The notes under the pieces: model-generated
What the model was told of the DNA's origin: nothing
Database searches by the model: none
Seen by the model: only the letters and a program-made list of their open reading frames with translations
Part shown: positions 56,650-64,000 of the stretch, piece by piece
How the letters are laid out: each line of letters begins with the position of its first letter
How positions within the stretch are numbered: position 1 is the stretch's first letter
Position numbers and translations under genes: made by a program
From: Symbiodinium natans
Lineage: Eukaryota; Sar; Dinophyceae; Suessiales; Symbiodiniaceae
Direction: 5' to 3'
Assembly: GCA_905221605.1 (NCBI GenBank)
Contig: CAJNDS010000713.1
Span: forward strand, 424,266-488,265
Length of the DNA: 64,000 nt

Positions 56650-57830
56650 ACAACACAAGGGGGGCGGGGTGGGGGAGTGGGGGTGAGAGGGGAAGTGGAG
56701 GGGTAGGTGGAGGAGGTGAGGTAAGTGGAAAGTGGCTGGAGAAAAAGTGGCAAGGGCAAGTGAGGTAAGTGGGAAGTGAAAAAGTGGCAGGGAAGGAGGA
56801 TGGGTATAGGCAGAGGGTGGGGAGGGGGAGGGCTGGGTGGGGGAGTGGAAGGAGGGGGAGCGGAGTAGGCGTGGGGGGGTGGGGGGGTGGGGGGACGGGG
56901 GGGGGAGGGGTGTTTGGGGGGGGGGAGGGTGTGGGGGGGGGAGGATCATATGGAAGGAGAGGGTGGGGATGGGGGGTGGGGTGGGTGGGTGGGTGGGGGG
57001 GGGTAAAAACACTAAAGATTGGAGGCCGACAAGGCGGAGGACAGGGAGTGGGGAGGGGGTGGGGGGAGGGGAGGAGGATTGGGTATAGGCAGAGGAGTGA
57101 GGGGGGTAGTGATGAGAGCGCCCTGAGGGCAGGGCAGGGGATGGGAGGACAGGGGAGCGGAAGGGGGGTAGGGGGCGGGGGGGGGAGGGCCGGCGAGTAG
57201 GCTGGGGGGGGGTGGGGGTGGGGGGGGGAGTGTGGGGGGGGGGGGGGTGGGGTCGGGGGGTGGGCGGGGTGGGGTGGTGGGGAGGGGGGAGTGAGGGCTG
57301 GTGTTGGATCAGGAGTAACTGCGGAGATGAGGGCGGTGAGAGCGGGGAGGGCGGTCAGGGCGGGCGTGCATTGGAACCCCTAAAACACTAAAGATTGGAG
57401 GCCTACAAGAGGACAGGGAGTGCGGCAGGGTGGGGGCGGGGTGGGATTGGGGGGTGGGGTGGGTGGGTGCGTGGGGGTGGGGGGGGGGGGCGGAGGGGGT
57501 TGGGGGAGGCGTTTGACTGTGCAGGGGGGAGTGTCGAGGCAGGGGGCCATGGGAGGGGTGTGGGGCGGGGGGTGGGGGGTGGGGGGGGGGAGCGGGTAGG
57601 GGGGGGTGCGGTGGGCATGCACTTAAGACTCGTGGAAGGGTAAGGGGACGAGGTGTTGGGAGGGGGAGGGGGTGCGGGGGTGGGAGGGGGCGAAGGGGTA
57701 GGTGGTGGGGGGGAAGGGCATGGGGCCATGGGAAGGGAAAGGAAGGTGTGGGTTGGGGGGAGGGGGGGGGGCGTGGAAGGGTAAGGGGAGGGCTGGGGGG
57801 GGGGTGGGTCTTCACTGACGCCGCCCCGTC
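56650..57830. repeat. 1.2 kb G-rich satellite
   Basis: Near-continuous gggg(t/a)ggg on the + strand with many G4-capable runs. Two direct copies of an embedded unit (aacactaaagattggaggcc...acaggg at 57007 and 57384) and two of gggtataggcagag (56804, 57080) show block duplication. Frames are open on both strands (G/R/V or P/H/S polymers), none convincing. Confidence 0.95.
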
Positions 57831-57869
57831 TGGGGTCGGCGGATAAGGGTTATGTATAAATATAAGAAT

Positions 57870-57960
57870 AAAAAAATATATGTATATATATATATATATA
57901 TATATCAAGGGACCCAAATTGAGGGCCCATACTTGGAACCTCAGACGAGGGCGGTCCGTA
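57870..57960. repeat. (TA)n tract and degenerate foldback
   Basis: tatatatgtatata x n followed by caagggacccaaattgagggcccatacttgg. The last motif recurs inverted at 55563-55635 (ccaaagtatgggccc). Confidence 0.6.
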
Positions 57961-58004
57961 AGCCCAGCTTCAGGTGTCAGCCTCGAAGGTATGAGTCCCT
58001 AACC

Positions 58005-58335
58005 CCTAAACCCCTACCCTAAACCCTAAACCCTAAACCCCTACCCTAAAGCCCAAACCCTAAACCCTAAACCCTAAACCCTAAACCCTAAACCCTAAAC
58101 CCTAAACCCTAAACCCTAAACCCTAAACCCTAAACCCTAAACCCTAAACCCTAAACCCTAAACCCTAAACCCTAAACCCTAAAACCTACACCCTAAACCC
58201 TAAACCCTAAACCCTAAACCCTAAACCCTAAACCCTAAACCCTAAACCCTAAGCCCTAAACCCTAAGCCCTAAACCCTAAGCCCTAAACCCTAAACCCTA
58301 AACCCTAAACCCTAAACCCTAAACCCTAAACCCTA
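58005..58335. repeat. CCCTAAA array
   Basis: About 46 units, the longest near-perfect CCCTAAA array, with three ccctaag at the right. Confidence 0.95.
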
Positions 58336-58348
58336 AGCCCAGCTTCAG

Positions 58349-58411
58349 GCCTGGGGCGGAAGCGGTGGAGAAACCCTGCAGTGGCACACCGTCGTGTGGC
58401 GCACAGTCTGA
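58349..58411 (+). CDS. exon
   Basis: Acceptor agcttcag. Reads AWGGSGGETLQWHTVVWRTV to TGA. Confidence 0.4.
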   Translation, partial: AWGGSGGETLQWHTVVWRTV

Positions 58412-58477
58412 GACTGGGGCTCCACATCTCTTCGATGTTGCTGGCTGGGTATCGCGCTTGCTGCTTCTGGTGTGCAG

Positions 58478-58507
58478 TCTACAAGAAGGATAGTCGTAGC
58501 ATGTTGG
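58478..58507 (+). CDS. micro-exon
   Basis: Acceptor tggtgtgcag, donor GTAACA. Reads YKKDSRSML. Confidence 0.4.
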
Positions 58508-58712
58508 GTAACACGGGAGGACCCTAAACCCTAAATGCGAAAACCTGCACTCAGTTTTGCCGTTTTTGGAGTTTCGGTTCGCTCAAAAATCCCCTTTGAA
58601 CCAACAAGGGGGCGCCCGTTTAGTGCCTGGGTTAGGGTTGTCTAAACCCTAAACCCTAAACCCCAAACCCTAAACCCTTAACCCTATACCCTCTTTTTAC
58701 TCGTGGGTCTAG

Positions 58713-58775
58713 CTGCGCACCTCCGAGGTGCAGCTGCTGCTTGCCAAGTCGCTGCGGAAGTGCTGTCTGTATGAG
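58713..58775 (+). CDS. exon with GA donor
   Basis: Acceptor tgggtctag. 21 codons, reading LRTSEVQLLLAKSLRKCCLY. Ending at GAG|GACCAG lets it join the next exon as CLYE-DAWQLL, the natural helical continuation. The GT two codons on breaks the frame. Confidence 0.55.
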
Positions 58776-58784
58776 GACCAGTAA

Positions 58785-58950
58785 TCCCTAAACCCTAAAC
58801 CCTAAACCCTAAACCCTAAACCCTAAACGCTAAACCCTAAACCCTAAACCCTAAACCCTAAACCCCAAACCCTTAACCCCAAACCCCAAACCCCAAACCC
58901 CAAACCCCAAGCCCCAAACCCCAAATCCAAACCCCAAACCCCATAACCTA
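58785..58950. repeat. CCCTAAA then CCCCAAA array
   Basis: About 12 ccctaaa followed by about 11 ccccaaa units. Confidence 0.95.
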
Positions 58951-58978
58951 AACCCACCGTAGGCCTTTACGTCTGCAG

Positions 58979-59024
58979 GATGCCTGGCAGTTGCTGCTGG
59001 CAGCGTCTCGTGAGGCCAACTTTG
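58979..59024 (+). CDS. micro-exon
   Basis: Acceptor tacgtctgcag, donor GTGCTT. Reads DAWQLLLAASREANF. Confidence 0.5.
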
Positions 59025-59059
59025 GTGCTTCGGGCACCGGGGACCGGATTAGTTTTGAG

Positions 59060-59195
59060 TTCGGGTTCAGGGTTTAGGGTCTAGGGTCTAGGATCTAGGG
59101 TTTAGGGTTTAGGGTTTAGGGTTTAGGGTTTAGGGTTTAGGGTTTGGGAGTTTAGGGTTTAGGGCTTTAGGGGTTTAGGGTTTTGTGGGCTGTTG
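59060..59195. repeat. TTTAGGG/TCTAGGG array
   Basis: About 15 units. Confidence 0.9.
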
Positions 59196-59435
59196 GTTCA
59201 GGGTTCAGGGTTCAGGATTGGGGGCTCAATCTGATGTTCCAGGTTTAGGGGCGAGAGTTGTTGTGTGTGTGTGTGTGTTTTTTTTAGGGGGTTAAGCTGT
59301 ATTGCGTATAGTGAGGTTACCATACAGGGCCAAAACTCAACAGCCCCAAGCCCTAAACCCTCAGCCCGAAACCCTAAAGCCCTAAACCCCCTTCCACCCC
59401 CCCGCAAGCGAGTCCGGAATTCCTGGAACTTTCAG

Positions 59436-59477
59436 CGGTCCAGCCTTCGCCAGGCGCTCGCCTGGAACGCTGACGAG
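59436..59477 (+). CDS. micro-exon
   Basis: Acceptor ggaactttcag, donor GTGGGA. Reads RSSLRQALAWNADE, phase 0. Confidence 0.45.
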
Positions 59478-59564
59478 GTGGGATTGAGTCATGCGCAGTA
59501 GTCAGTCTAGGGTTCCCTGAATCAAGGGCTCAACATCAACTTTCACAGCTTTACATTCCTAAAA

Positions 59565-59740
59565 CAAACCCTAAACCCTAAACCCTAAACCCTAAACCCT
59601 AAACCCTAAACCCTAGATCCTAGACCCTAGACCCTAAACCCTAAACCCTAAACCCTAAACCCTAAACCCTAGATCCTAGACCCTAGACCCTAAACCCTAA
59701 ACCCTAAACCCTAAACCCTAAACCCTAAACCCTAAACCGC
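59565..59740. repeat. CCCTAAA array with duplicated block
   Basis: A block with ctagatcctagaccctagaccctaaa occurs twice about 63 bp apart, i.e. a higher-order duplication within the array. Confidence 0.9.
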
Positions 59741-59759
59741 ACAAAGCTTCAAAGTGCAG

Positions 59760-59824
59760 GCTTCGACTCAGGGCGCCTACGGCGCCTTCCTCTACCAGGG
59801 TCTCAAGCGCGAACCTCGGACCGG
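59760..59824 (+). CDS. exon, donor made by TTTAGGG array
   Basis: Acceptor ttcaaagtgcag, donor GTTTAGGG at 59825. Reads ASTQGAYGAFLYQGLKREPR in phase with 59477. Confidence 0.5.
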
Positions 59825-59867
59825 GTTTAGGGTTTAGGGTTTAGGGTTTAGGGTTCCGGGCTTAGGG

Positions 59868-59998
59868 TTTGGAGGTTTGGAGGTTTGGAGGTTTGGAGGT
59901 TTGGAGGTTTGGAGGTTTGGAGGTTTGGAGGTTTGGAGGTTTGGAGGTTTGGAGGTTCGGAGGTTTGGAGGTTTGGAGGTTTGGAGGTTTGGAGGTTT
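59868..59998. repeat. GGAGGTTT octamer array
   Basis: About 16 perfect ggaggttt octamers after a few TTTAGGG units. All three + frames give repetitive F/G/L/E/V/W/R ORFs. Confidence 0.95.
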
Positions 59999-60238
59999 TC
60001 GGGTTTGCTGGAGGAGGCGAGGCTGTACTGCTCCAGGGTTTGGGGTTCTCGGGTTTTAGCAGCGGGGCTTTCTTTTCGGTATCGGGACGCTTTCAAACCC
60101 CTTCGCCATTCCTACCCTTAGCTGTCTCAAGCCCCATTCTAAACCTTAAGCCCTAAACCCTAAAACCCCGAGGCCAAAAGCCCCAAACCTCAAACGCCAA
60201 GCCATGTGAGCCACTCGTCAGGCTGTGCGTGTCTGCAG

Positions 60239-60273
60239 CGGAGGACGTGAAGATGGCCGAGGCGCTTCATTCG
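60239..60273 (+). CDS. micro-exon
   Basis: Acceptor gtgtctgcag, donor GTTTATGG. Reads EDVKMAEALHS. Confidence 0.4.
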
Positions 60274-60432
60274 GTTTATGGCCTACACCCCTGAACCCCA
60301 AACACCTGGGTTTAGGGTTCAGGTTTTAGGGTTCAACAGCCCAAACCCTGAAGCCCCAAACCCTCAACAGCCCAAACCCTAAAACTTCCCGGATGTTGCG
60401 GCCTGACCCCCCTTCCCTACCTTTCGCAACAG

Positions 60433-60558
60433 GGCGACGTCATGCAGTGGGTGCAGCGAGGCTCCTTCCGATCCATGCGGGTTCAGGGCTTTGGGCTTCA
60501 GTTCCCGGGTTCCCTGATCATGAGATCCAAATCCACAAACAATTACCTGGAGTTTGCG
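60433..60558 (+). CDS. exon
   Basis: Acceptor cgcaacag, donor GTGCCC. 42 codons in phase 0 with 60273: GDVMQWVQRGSFRSMRVQGF then PGSLIMRSKSTNNYLEFA. Confidence 0.5.
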
Positions 60559-60608
60559 GTGCCCGTTTGTGGGCCGGTACTCTGGCCTCCACTCACGTCA
60601 CTTTCCAG

Positions 60609-60716
60609 AGAGGGGTGGTCCAGGGCTGTTTTCTGTGCGGGTCCTCTCTGGGGTCTTTGGGGCTGCTGGACCGTCTGGGCAAAGACACTTGGGCCAGCGG
60701 CAAGCCGCGGGCGTAG
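60609..60716 (+). CDS. terminal-type exon
   Basis: Acceptor cactttccag (50-nt intron). Reads RGVVQGCFLCGSSLGSLGLL then DRLGKDTWASGKPRA to TAG. Phase 0 with 60558. Confidence 0.5.
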   Translation, partial: RGVVQGCFLCGSSLGSLGLLDRLGKDTWASGKPRA

Positions 60717-60794
60717 GAGGACATTATCCTGCTGCCGCTGGAGAGGGGGCGCGCGGCTTTGCCTCCCTAAACCCTAAACCCTAAGCCCTAATTA

Positions 60795-61018
60795 AGGGCT
60801 CAAACCCCAAACCCCAAACCCCAAACCCCAAACCCCAAACCCCAAACCCCAAACCCCAAACCCTAAACCCTAAATACTAAACCCTAAACCCGAAACCCTA
60901 AACCCTGAACCCGAAACCCTAAACCCTAAACCCTGAACCCTGAACCCTGAACCCTGAACCCTGAACCCTGAACCCTAAACCCTAAACCCTAAACCCTAAA
61001 CCCTAAACCCCAAGCCCT
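60795..61018. repeat. CCCCAAA, CCCTAAA and CCCTGAA blocks
   Basis: About 9, 10 and 8 units respectively, in blocks. Confidence 0.95.
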
Positions 61019-61207
61019 CACATAAGAGGCTAAGGGTCACAGAGCACGCGATTCACACCCAGGATGCCCTAAACTCTAAGAATCGCCGAAGCTGCGCACC
61101 CAAAGCCCTAGAACCGCATACCATCTCAAACCTCAACCCTCCACCCTCCCTCAACCCCCGCAAGCCCCGAAATCCTGTACTCCGCAATCCTCAGCCCTGC
61201 GCAGCAG

Positions 61208-61290
61208 GAGCGACGGTGCTGGGAGGGCTGGAGAGCCGAGCTACCAAGCTTCGGTCCATGAGCTCGGGTGGGGATGCTCAGGACCACGTG
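61208..61290 (+). CDS. exon (ends phase 0)
   Basis: Acceptor ctgcgcagcag, donor GTACTT. Reads ATVLGGLESRATKLRSMSSG then GDAQDHV. Confidence 0.5.
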
Positions 61291-61299
61291 GTACTTCTC

Positions 61300-61315
61300 T
61301 CTCGATCTCTCTTCG

Positions 61316-61350
<35 letters not shown>

Positions 61351-61390
61351 GGGGGGCTGTGGGGGGAGGGGTGGGGGGGGGGGAAGCTTT
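61300..61390. repeat. (TC)n tract then G runs
   Basis: tctctcgatctctcttcg...tctctctc followed by gggggg runs, i.e. a polypyrimidine/polypurine switch within an intron. Confidence 0.8.
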
Positions 61391-61626
61391 ATGGCTTTTT
61401 AGGGTTGAGCTGGGGGAATTGAGCGGTCAACACTTTGAGGGTCTGCGGCACTTGGTTTCTGTCCCGACGCTCTGGGGTTCCTTGCTTGTTCGGTGTTTCA
61501 AGGCCGGGGCGGGGCGGGGGGGGGGGCTTGGGGCTTAGCAGTGGTTTGTCTGGGTTAAGTTAAACGCTAATCCCTAAACTCTAAAGCTCAAACCCAAGAC
61601 CCTAAACCCCAAACCCGTTCGCAAAG

Positions 61627-61702
61627 GTGCCGAGCCACGGCGCCGTGCGCTGGCTCAGGACGGCCCTCAGCTCTCTCCAACTGCAACTCCCGAACTTTCA
61701 TT
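61627..61702 (+). CDS. exon in phase (ends phase 1)
   Basis: Acceptor cgttcgcaaag, donor GTTTTCG. Reads VPSHGAVRWLRTALSSLQLQ then LPNFH. Confidence 0.55.
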
Positions 61703-61886
61703 GTTTTCGGATTTAGGGTTTCGGGTTTCGGGTTTTAGTGTTTCGGGTTTTAGGGTTTAAGGGTTGTTAGGGTTTCGGGATTTAGCGTTTCGGGTTTAGG
61801 GTTTGGGGTTTTCGGGTTTTGAGGGGGTTTAGGGTTTCGGGTTCAGGGTTTAGGGTTTAGGGCTTAGCCCAATGAAGGATTGGCAG

Positions 61887-61931
61887 CGGCAGGCCTGCTG
61901 GTACAGGAGGCCGGCCGGTGTGATGCGATCA
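61887..61931 (+). CDS. micro-exon in phase, GC donor
   Basis: Acceptor ggattggcag. Reads AGLLVQEAGRCDAI. ATCA|GCCCAC as donor keeps phase 1 for the next exon. The frame itself stays open further. Confidence 0.45.
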
Positions 61932-62034
61932 GCCCACAGCCCTCCGAGCCTGGAAGCCGGAAATCCCCCAAGGGTCCTTGCTGCAACCCCCGAAGCAAAC
62001 ACCCCAAACCCTAAACCCGAAACCCCTGAACCCT

Positions 62035-62105
62035 GAACCCTGAACCCTAAACCCTAAACCCTAAACCCTAAACCCTAAACCCTAAACCCTAAACCCTAAA
62101 CCCCC
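62035..62105. repeat. CCCTAAA array
   Basis: About 10 units. Confidence 0.9.
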
Positions 62106-62122
62106 TGCACCTCCCTGACCAG

Positions 62123-62211
62123 GCTATGCCGCTGCTCCGACCCCGATGCGGATCGAGCCAAAAAACCCGCGCATCACACTCTTGACAAAGGGGCCCCAAA
62201 GCAGTTCCTGA
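62123..62211 (+). CDS. exon, possibly terminal
   Basis: Acceptor tccctgaccag. Reads YAAAPTPMRIEPKNPRITLL then TKGPQSSS to TGA. Confidence 0.45.
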
Positions 62212-62243
62212 GGGGTTCCCCCGAACATCGGGGTACCCCTTAG

Positions 62244-62438
62244 GTGCAAGAGAATGCTTCTACCCCAGCCGACCCGAAAAAAGGTCCCCTTCACCCCCAC
62301 CCCCCTTCCCCCACCAGCCCCTCGTTCTTGCAAAGTTCATGGGAAAGCTGTCTGGGTGTAGGTGGTCAAGGTCCTCAAGATTTCCAGAGCTTCTTTGAGT
62401 TTCCCTCTTCGGGTTTGGTTGAAGCCGAGACTTTGTGA
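62244..62438 (+). CDS. coding-like ORF near gene end
   Basis: Open to TGA at 62436. The later part (GGQGPQDFQSFFEFPSSGLV) is protein-like, the first part is P/S-rich. Confidence 0.3.
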   Translation: MQENASTPADPKKGPLHPHPPSPTSPSFLQSSWESCLGVGGQGPQDFQSFFEFPSSGLVEAETL

Positions 62439-62439
62439 A

Positions 62440-62925
62440 TTGGGTTAAGATTTCGGGCTTCGGGCTTCGGGCTTCGGGGTTCGGGCTTCGGGGTTCGTTT
62501 CAGTCAAGGATGTGGAGCCTTGCTTTTGGTGTTCTGGTTTAGCTCATGTTGCACCGACGGCTGCAGCCTTGGGGCTCCAACGAACCTACATATAGCGTGG
62601 GGGGCTGATCTTCAAACGAAGACACGAGGCTCCCTGGCTAATCTGGCTGCCAGGACCGCGCAGTGGTAATACCTGGTGCCGGTTGCACCTGTTTCCTGTT
62701 GGCTCAGAGGGAATGACGGAATGGCATGGGTAGTATGAACTATATTCATCCACGCTACTAGCTCACAGTCAGCTTAGTGTGTTTGGGTCATCCCAAGAAG
62801 TTTCTGAGGGGCACGTACTAAGGGACCATGTATAAACCTTAAACCCTAAATCCTAAACCCTAGACTTTAAACCTGACCCTAAACCCTAGACCCTACCCTA
62901 CCCTTGGAAAGTTGTTGCGGCAGGA
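62440..62925. other. probable intergenic stretch
   Basis: cgggcttcgggcttcgg repeats at 62453-62500, unique sequence, then a short degenerate cctaaacc run at 62835-62905. No coding signal. Confidence 0.5.
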
Positions 62926-62929
62926 AAGC

Positions 62930-62971
62930 ATGTTTTCCTTCTTGCTCTTCGTGCTGGCGTGGGGTGTGCAG
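62930..62971 (+). CDS. sulfotransferase-like gene, exon 1 (signal peptide), GC donor
   Basis: ATG then 13 hydrophobic codons: MFSFLLFVLAWGVQ. A GC donor (CAG|GCCACG) joins exon 2 as VQ-AEYD, leaving a good signal-peptidase site after VQA. Read-through without splicing gives a less sensible frame. Confidence 0.6.
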
Positions 62972-63941
62972 GCCACGGCGTGTCAGTCGTTCGTAGAATT
63001 GGGGTGGGGGCGTTTCCGAACACAAGGGGGGGCGCCCAACATAAATTAAGAATTATTGTCCCTACATTGCCTTATTTGGGAAGGCTACTTGTAGTTTCCG
63101 GTGGTTCTTTAGCAAGTAGTAGTTTCGGGTTCAGGGCTTACTCCGTACATGATCGGCTCCCTTTTTCATGGCCATGCCTGGATGTCAGGCGGAATATGAC
63201 GTGATCACCGCCCTGCAGCTAACCCAGTCGGCGCTGGACGAGCAGATTGTGGTGTCGGTGGCCTTGTCCAACTCCAGCACGAATGCTTCCAAGCCTCACC
63301 ATGATCATGACACAGAAGATGCAGCTGATGAAGACCCCGAAGACTCTCATTTGGAGAAGGATGCGCACCTGGAGCACGAGAAGGAAGACCAGGAGCCTGA
63401 GGAGATTGTAGGCCCCATCGATGTGAAAGCAGATTCAGAAGAAGATGAAGTACCAGATGAGGAAGATAAGGACGAGCTTCAGATTGAGGCGAACGCAAGC
63501 CTTGCGAAGGATGGACGCTACAGGCCAGCTGACAGCAACAACTGGTGCGAGTAGCCAAGTATCTGTTAGCAACTAGGGCTTGGGGTGGAGTGTAGGGTCT
63601 AAGGGTGTTTTCACCGGGTCCCTTTCTGGTGTATGGACCCTTGGGTTGTCGAGGGTGTGGACGTGAGCCCTAGGACTCCGGCCGAGCGCATCCACGGCTT
63701 GATTTCGAAGTTCGTCTACTCCAAGCCACCGGCGGTCAACAAGCACGTGTCGAAGAGACGGCCGCTGCTTTTCATGCATCAGGCGAAGTCGGGTGGTACT
63801 TCTCTCAGAGAGGTCCTTTACAAGAATAGCAGACACCAGGGGCTGTCGGCCTACATCCCCTGCAATGGTGGGGTGCATTGTCAAAAATTTGACATTGACG
63901 GCCAGACCGCCGCGGTCTACGGGGGACACTTCTGCTGGAAG
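62930..63941 (+). CDS. secreted/Golgi sulfotransferase-like protein, 5' part
   Basis: Three exons. Exon 1 encodes a signal peptide or membrane anchor. Exon 2 is an acidic stem. Exon 3 begins the catalytic domain: RPLLFMHQAKSGGTSLREVL matches the 5'-phosphosulfate-binding loop (hydrophobic-strand, H-x-x-K-[ST]-GGTS) of PAPS-dependent sulfotransferases of the carbohydrate (Sulfotransfer_2/HS2ST-like) kind. In that family the Lys and following Gly-Gly-Thr-Ser contact PAPS. Here Ala-Lys-Ser replaces the usual Pro-Lys-Thr, a mild change. The layout fits a type II Golgi enzyme acting on glycans, which is inference. The gene runs off the window, so the 3'-phosphate-binding site and the rest are not seen. 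The last 53 bp are a C/T satellite, probably the next intron. Confidence 0.65.
63189..63554 (+). CDS. sulfotransferase-like gene, exon 2 (acidic stem)
   Basis: Acceptor ctggatgtcag. Starts AEYDVITALQLTQSALDEQI, then a long D/E-rich region (DTEDAADEDPEDSHLEKD, DSEEDEVPDEEDKDELQ). TAG at 63552, but a donor GTGCGAG just before lets the frame continue into exon 3. NSST and NAS are potential N-glycosylation sites. Confidence 0.65.
   Translation, partial: AEYDVITALQLTQSALDEQIVVSVALSNSSTNASKPHHDHDTEDAADEDPEDSHLEKDAHLEHEKEDQEPEEIVGPIDVKADSEEDEVPDEEDKDELQIEANASLAKDGRYRPADSNNWCE
63674..63941 (+). CDS. sulfotransferase-like gene, exon 3 (PAPS-binding loop)
   Basis: Acceptor gagccctag in phase 2. 89 codons: TPAERIHGLISKFVYSKPPA, then PLLFMHQAKSGGTSLREVLY, then NGGVHCQKFDIDGQTAAVYG. 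Ends at a GC donor (AAG|GCGCCG). Confidence 0.7.
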
Positions 63942-63947
63942 GCGCCG

Positions 63948-64000
63948 AATTCCCCTCCCCCCTCCCCCCCTCCCCCCTCCCCCCCTCCCCCCTCCCCCCT
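63948..64000. repeat. CCCCTCC satellite at window edge
   Basis: ccccctcc units run off the end of the window. Confidence 0.9.

Noticed and set aside
56556-57917. Gly/Arg- and Pro-rich ORFs up to 202 codons
   Set aside because: Artefacts of the G-rich satellite, open on both strands and in several frames.

Overview
The window looks like nuclear DNA of a dinoflagellate, most likely Symbiodiniaceae-like. Four things suggest this: interspersed blocks of plant/alveolate-type telomeric heptamer (TTTAGGG/CCCTAAA), splice donors that appear to be GC or GA as well as GT, a DUF4116-repeat gene (a family abundant in dinoflagellates), and every supportable exon lying on the + strand, as in the unidirectional gene blocks of these algae. 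The species call is inference. I see no rRNA, tRNA, CRISPR, prokaryotic operon or recognisable retroelement coding region.

Architecture: between about 1 kb and 63 kb, short GC-rich coding islands of 30-450 bp alternate with degenerate telomere-like arrays. The islands are framed by AG acceptors and GT (sometimes GC or GA) donors, so the arrays read as introns. At well over a dozen islands the donor is supplied by the array itself (exon, then GTTTAGGG). Other introns hold small foldback elements whose tips also begin G|GTT. Most islands are 40-150 nt, often with two or three open frames, so frames and function are uncertain. Frames are firmest where neighbouring exons join in phase: 38792-40948, 52670-53807, 55180-55520, 61208-62211 and 62930-63941.

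Layout: 1-37 kb is a mosaic of arrays and micro-exons, several ending in stop codons, so probably several genes. An AT-rich island without telomeric repeats lies at 14.2-15.0 kb. A CA/TG plus GAAGGA satellite block lies at 28.8-29.9 kb. A helical-repeat (TPR-like) multi-exon gene starts near 37.9 kb and runs past 41 kb. More micro-exons follow at 43-46.8 kb. The DUF4116 gene occupies 47.4-52.0 kb and its third exon region is frame-disrupted. Another multi-exon gene ends at 55520, followed by a foldback/tandem-repeat block and a 1.2 kb G-rich satellite (56.65-57.83 kb). Exons at 58.3-62.4 kb belong to one or two further genes. The window ends inside a secreted or Golgi-type sulfotransferase-like gene (62930 onward).

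Limits: the splice calls were made by eye, without transcripts. The spliced leader of dinoflagellate mRNAs cannot be seen in genomic DNA. Confidence values reflect that many single micro-exons could be wrong in frame or edge.
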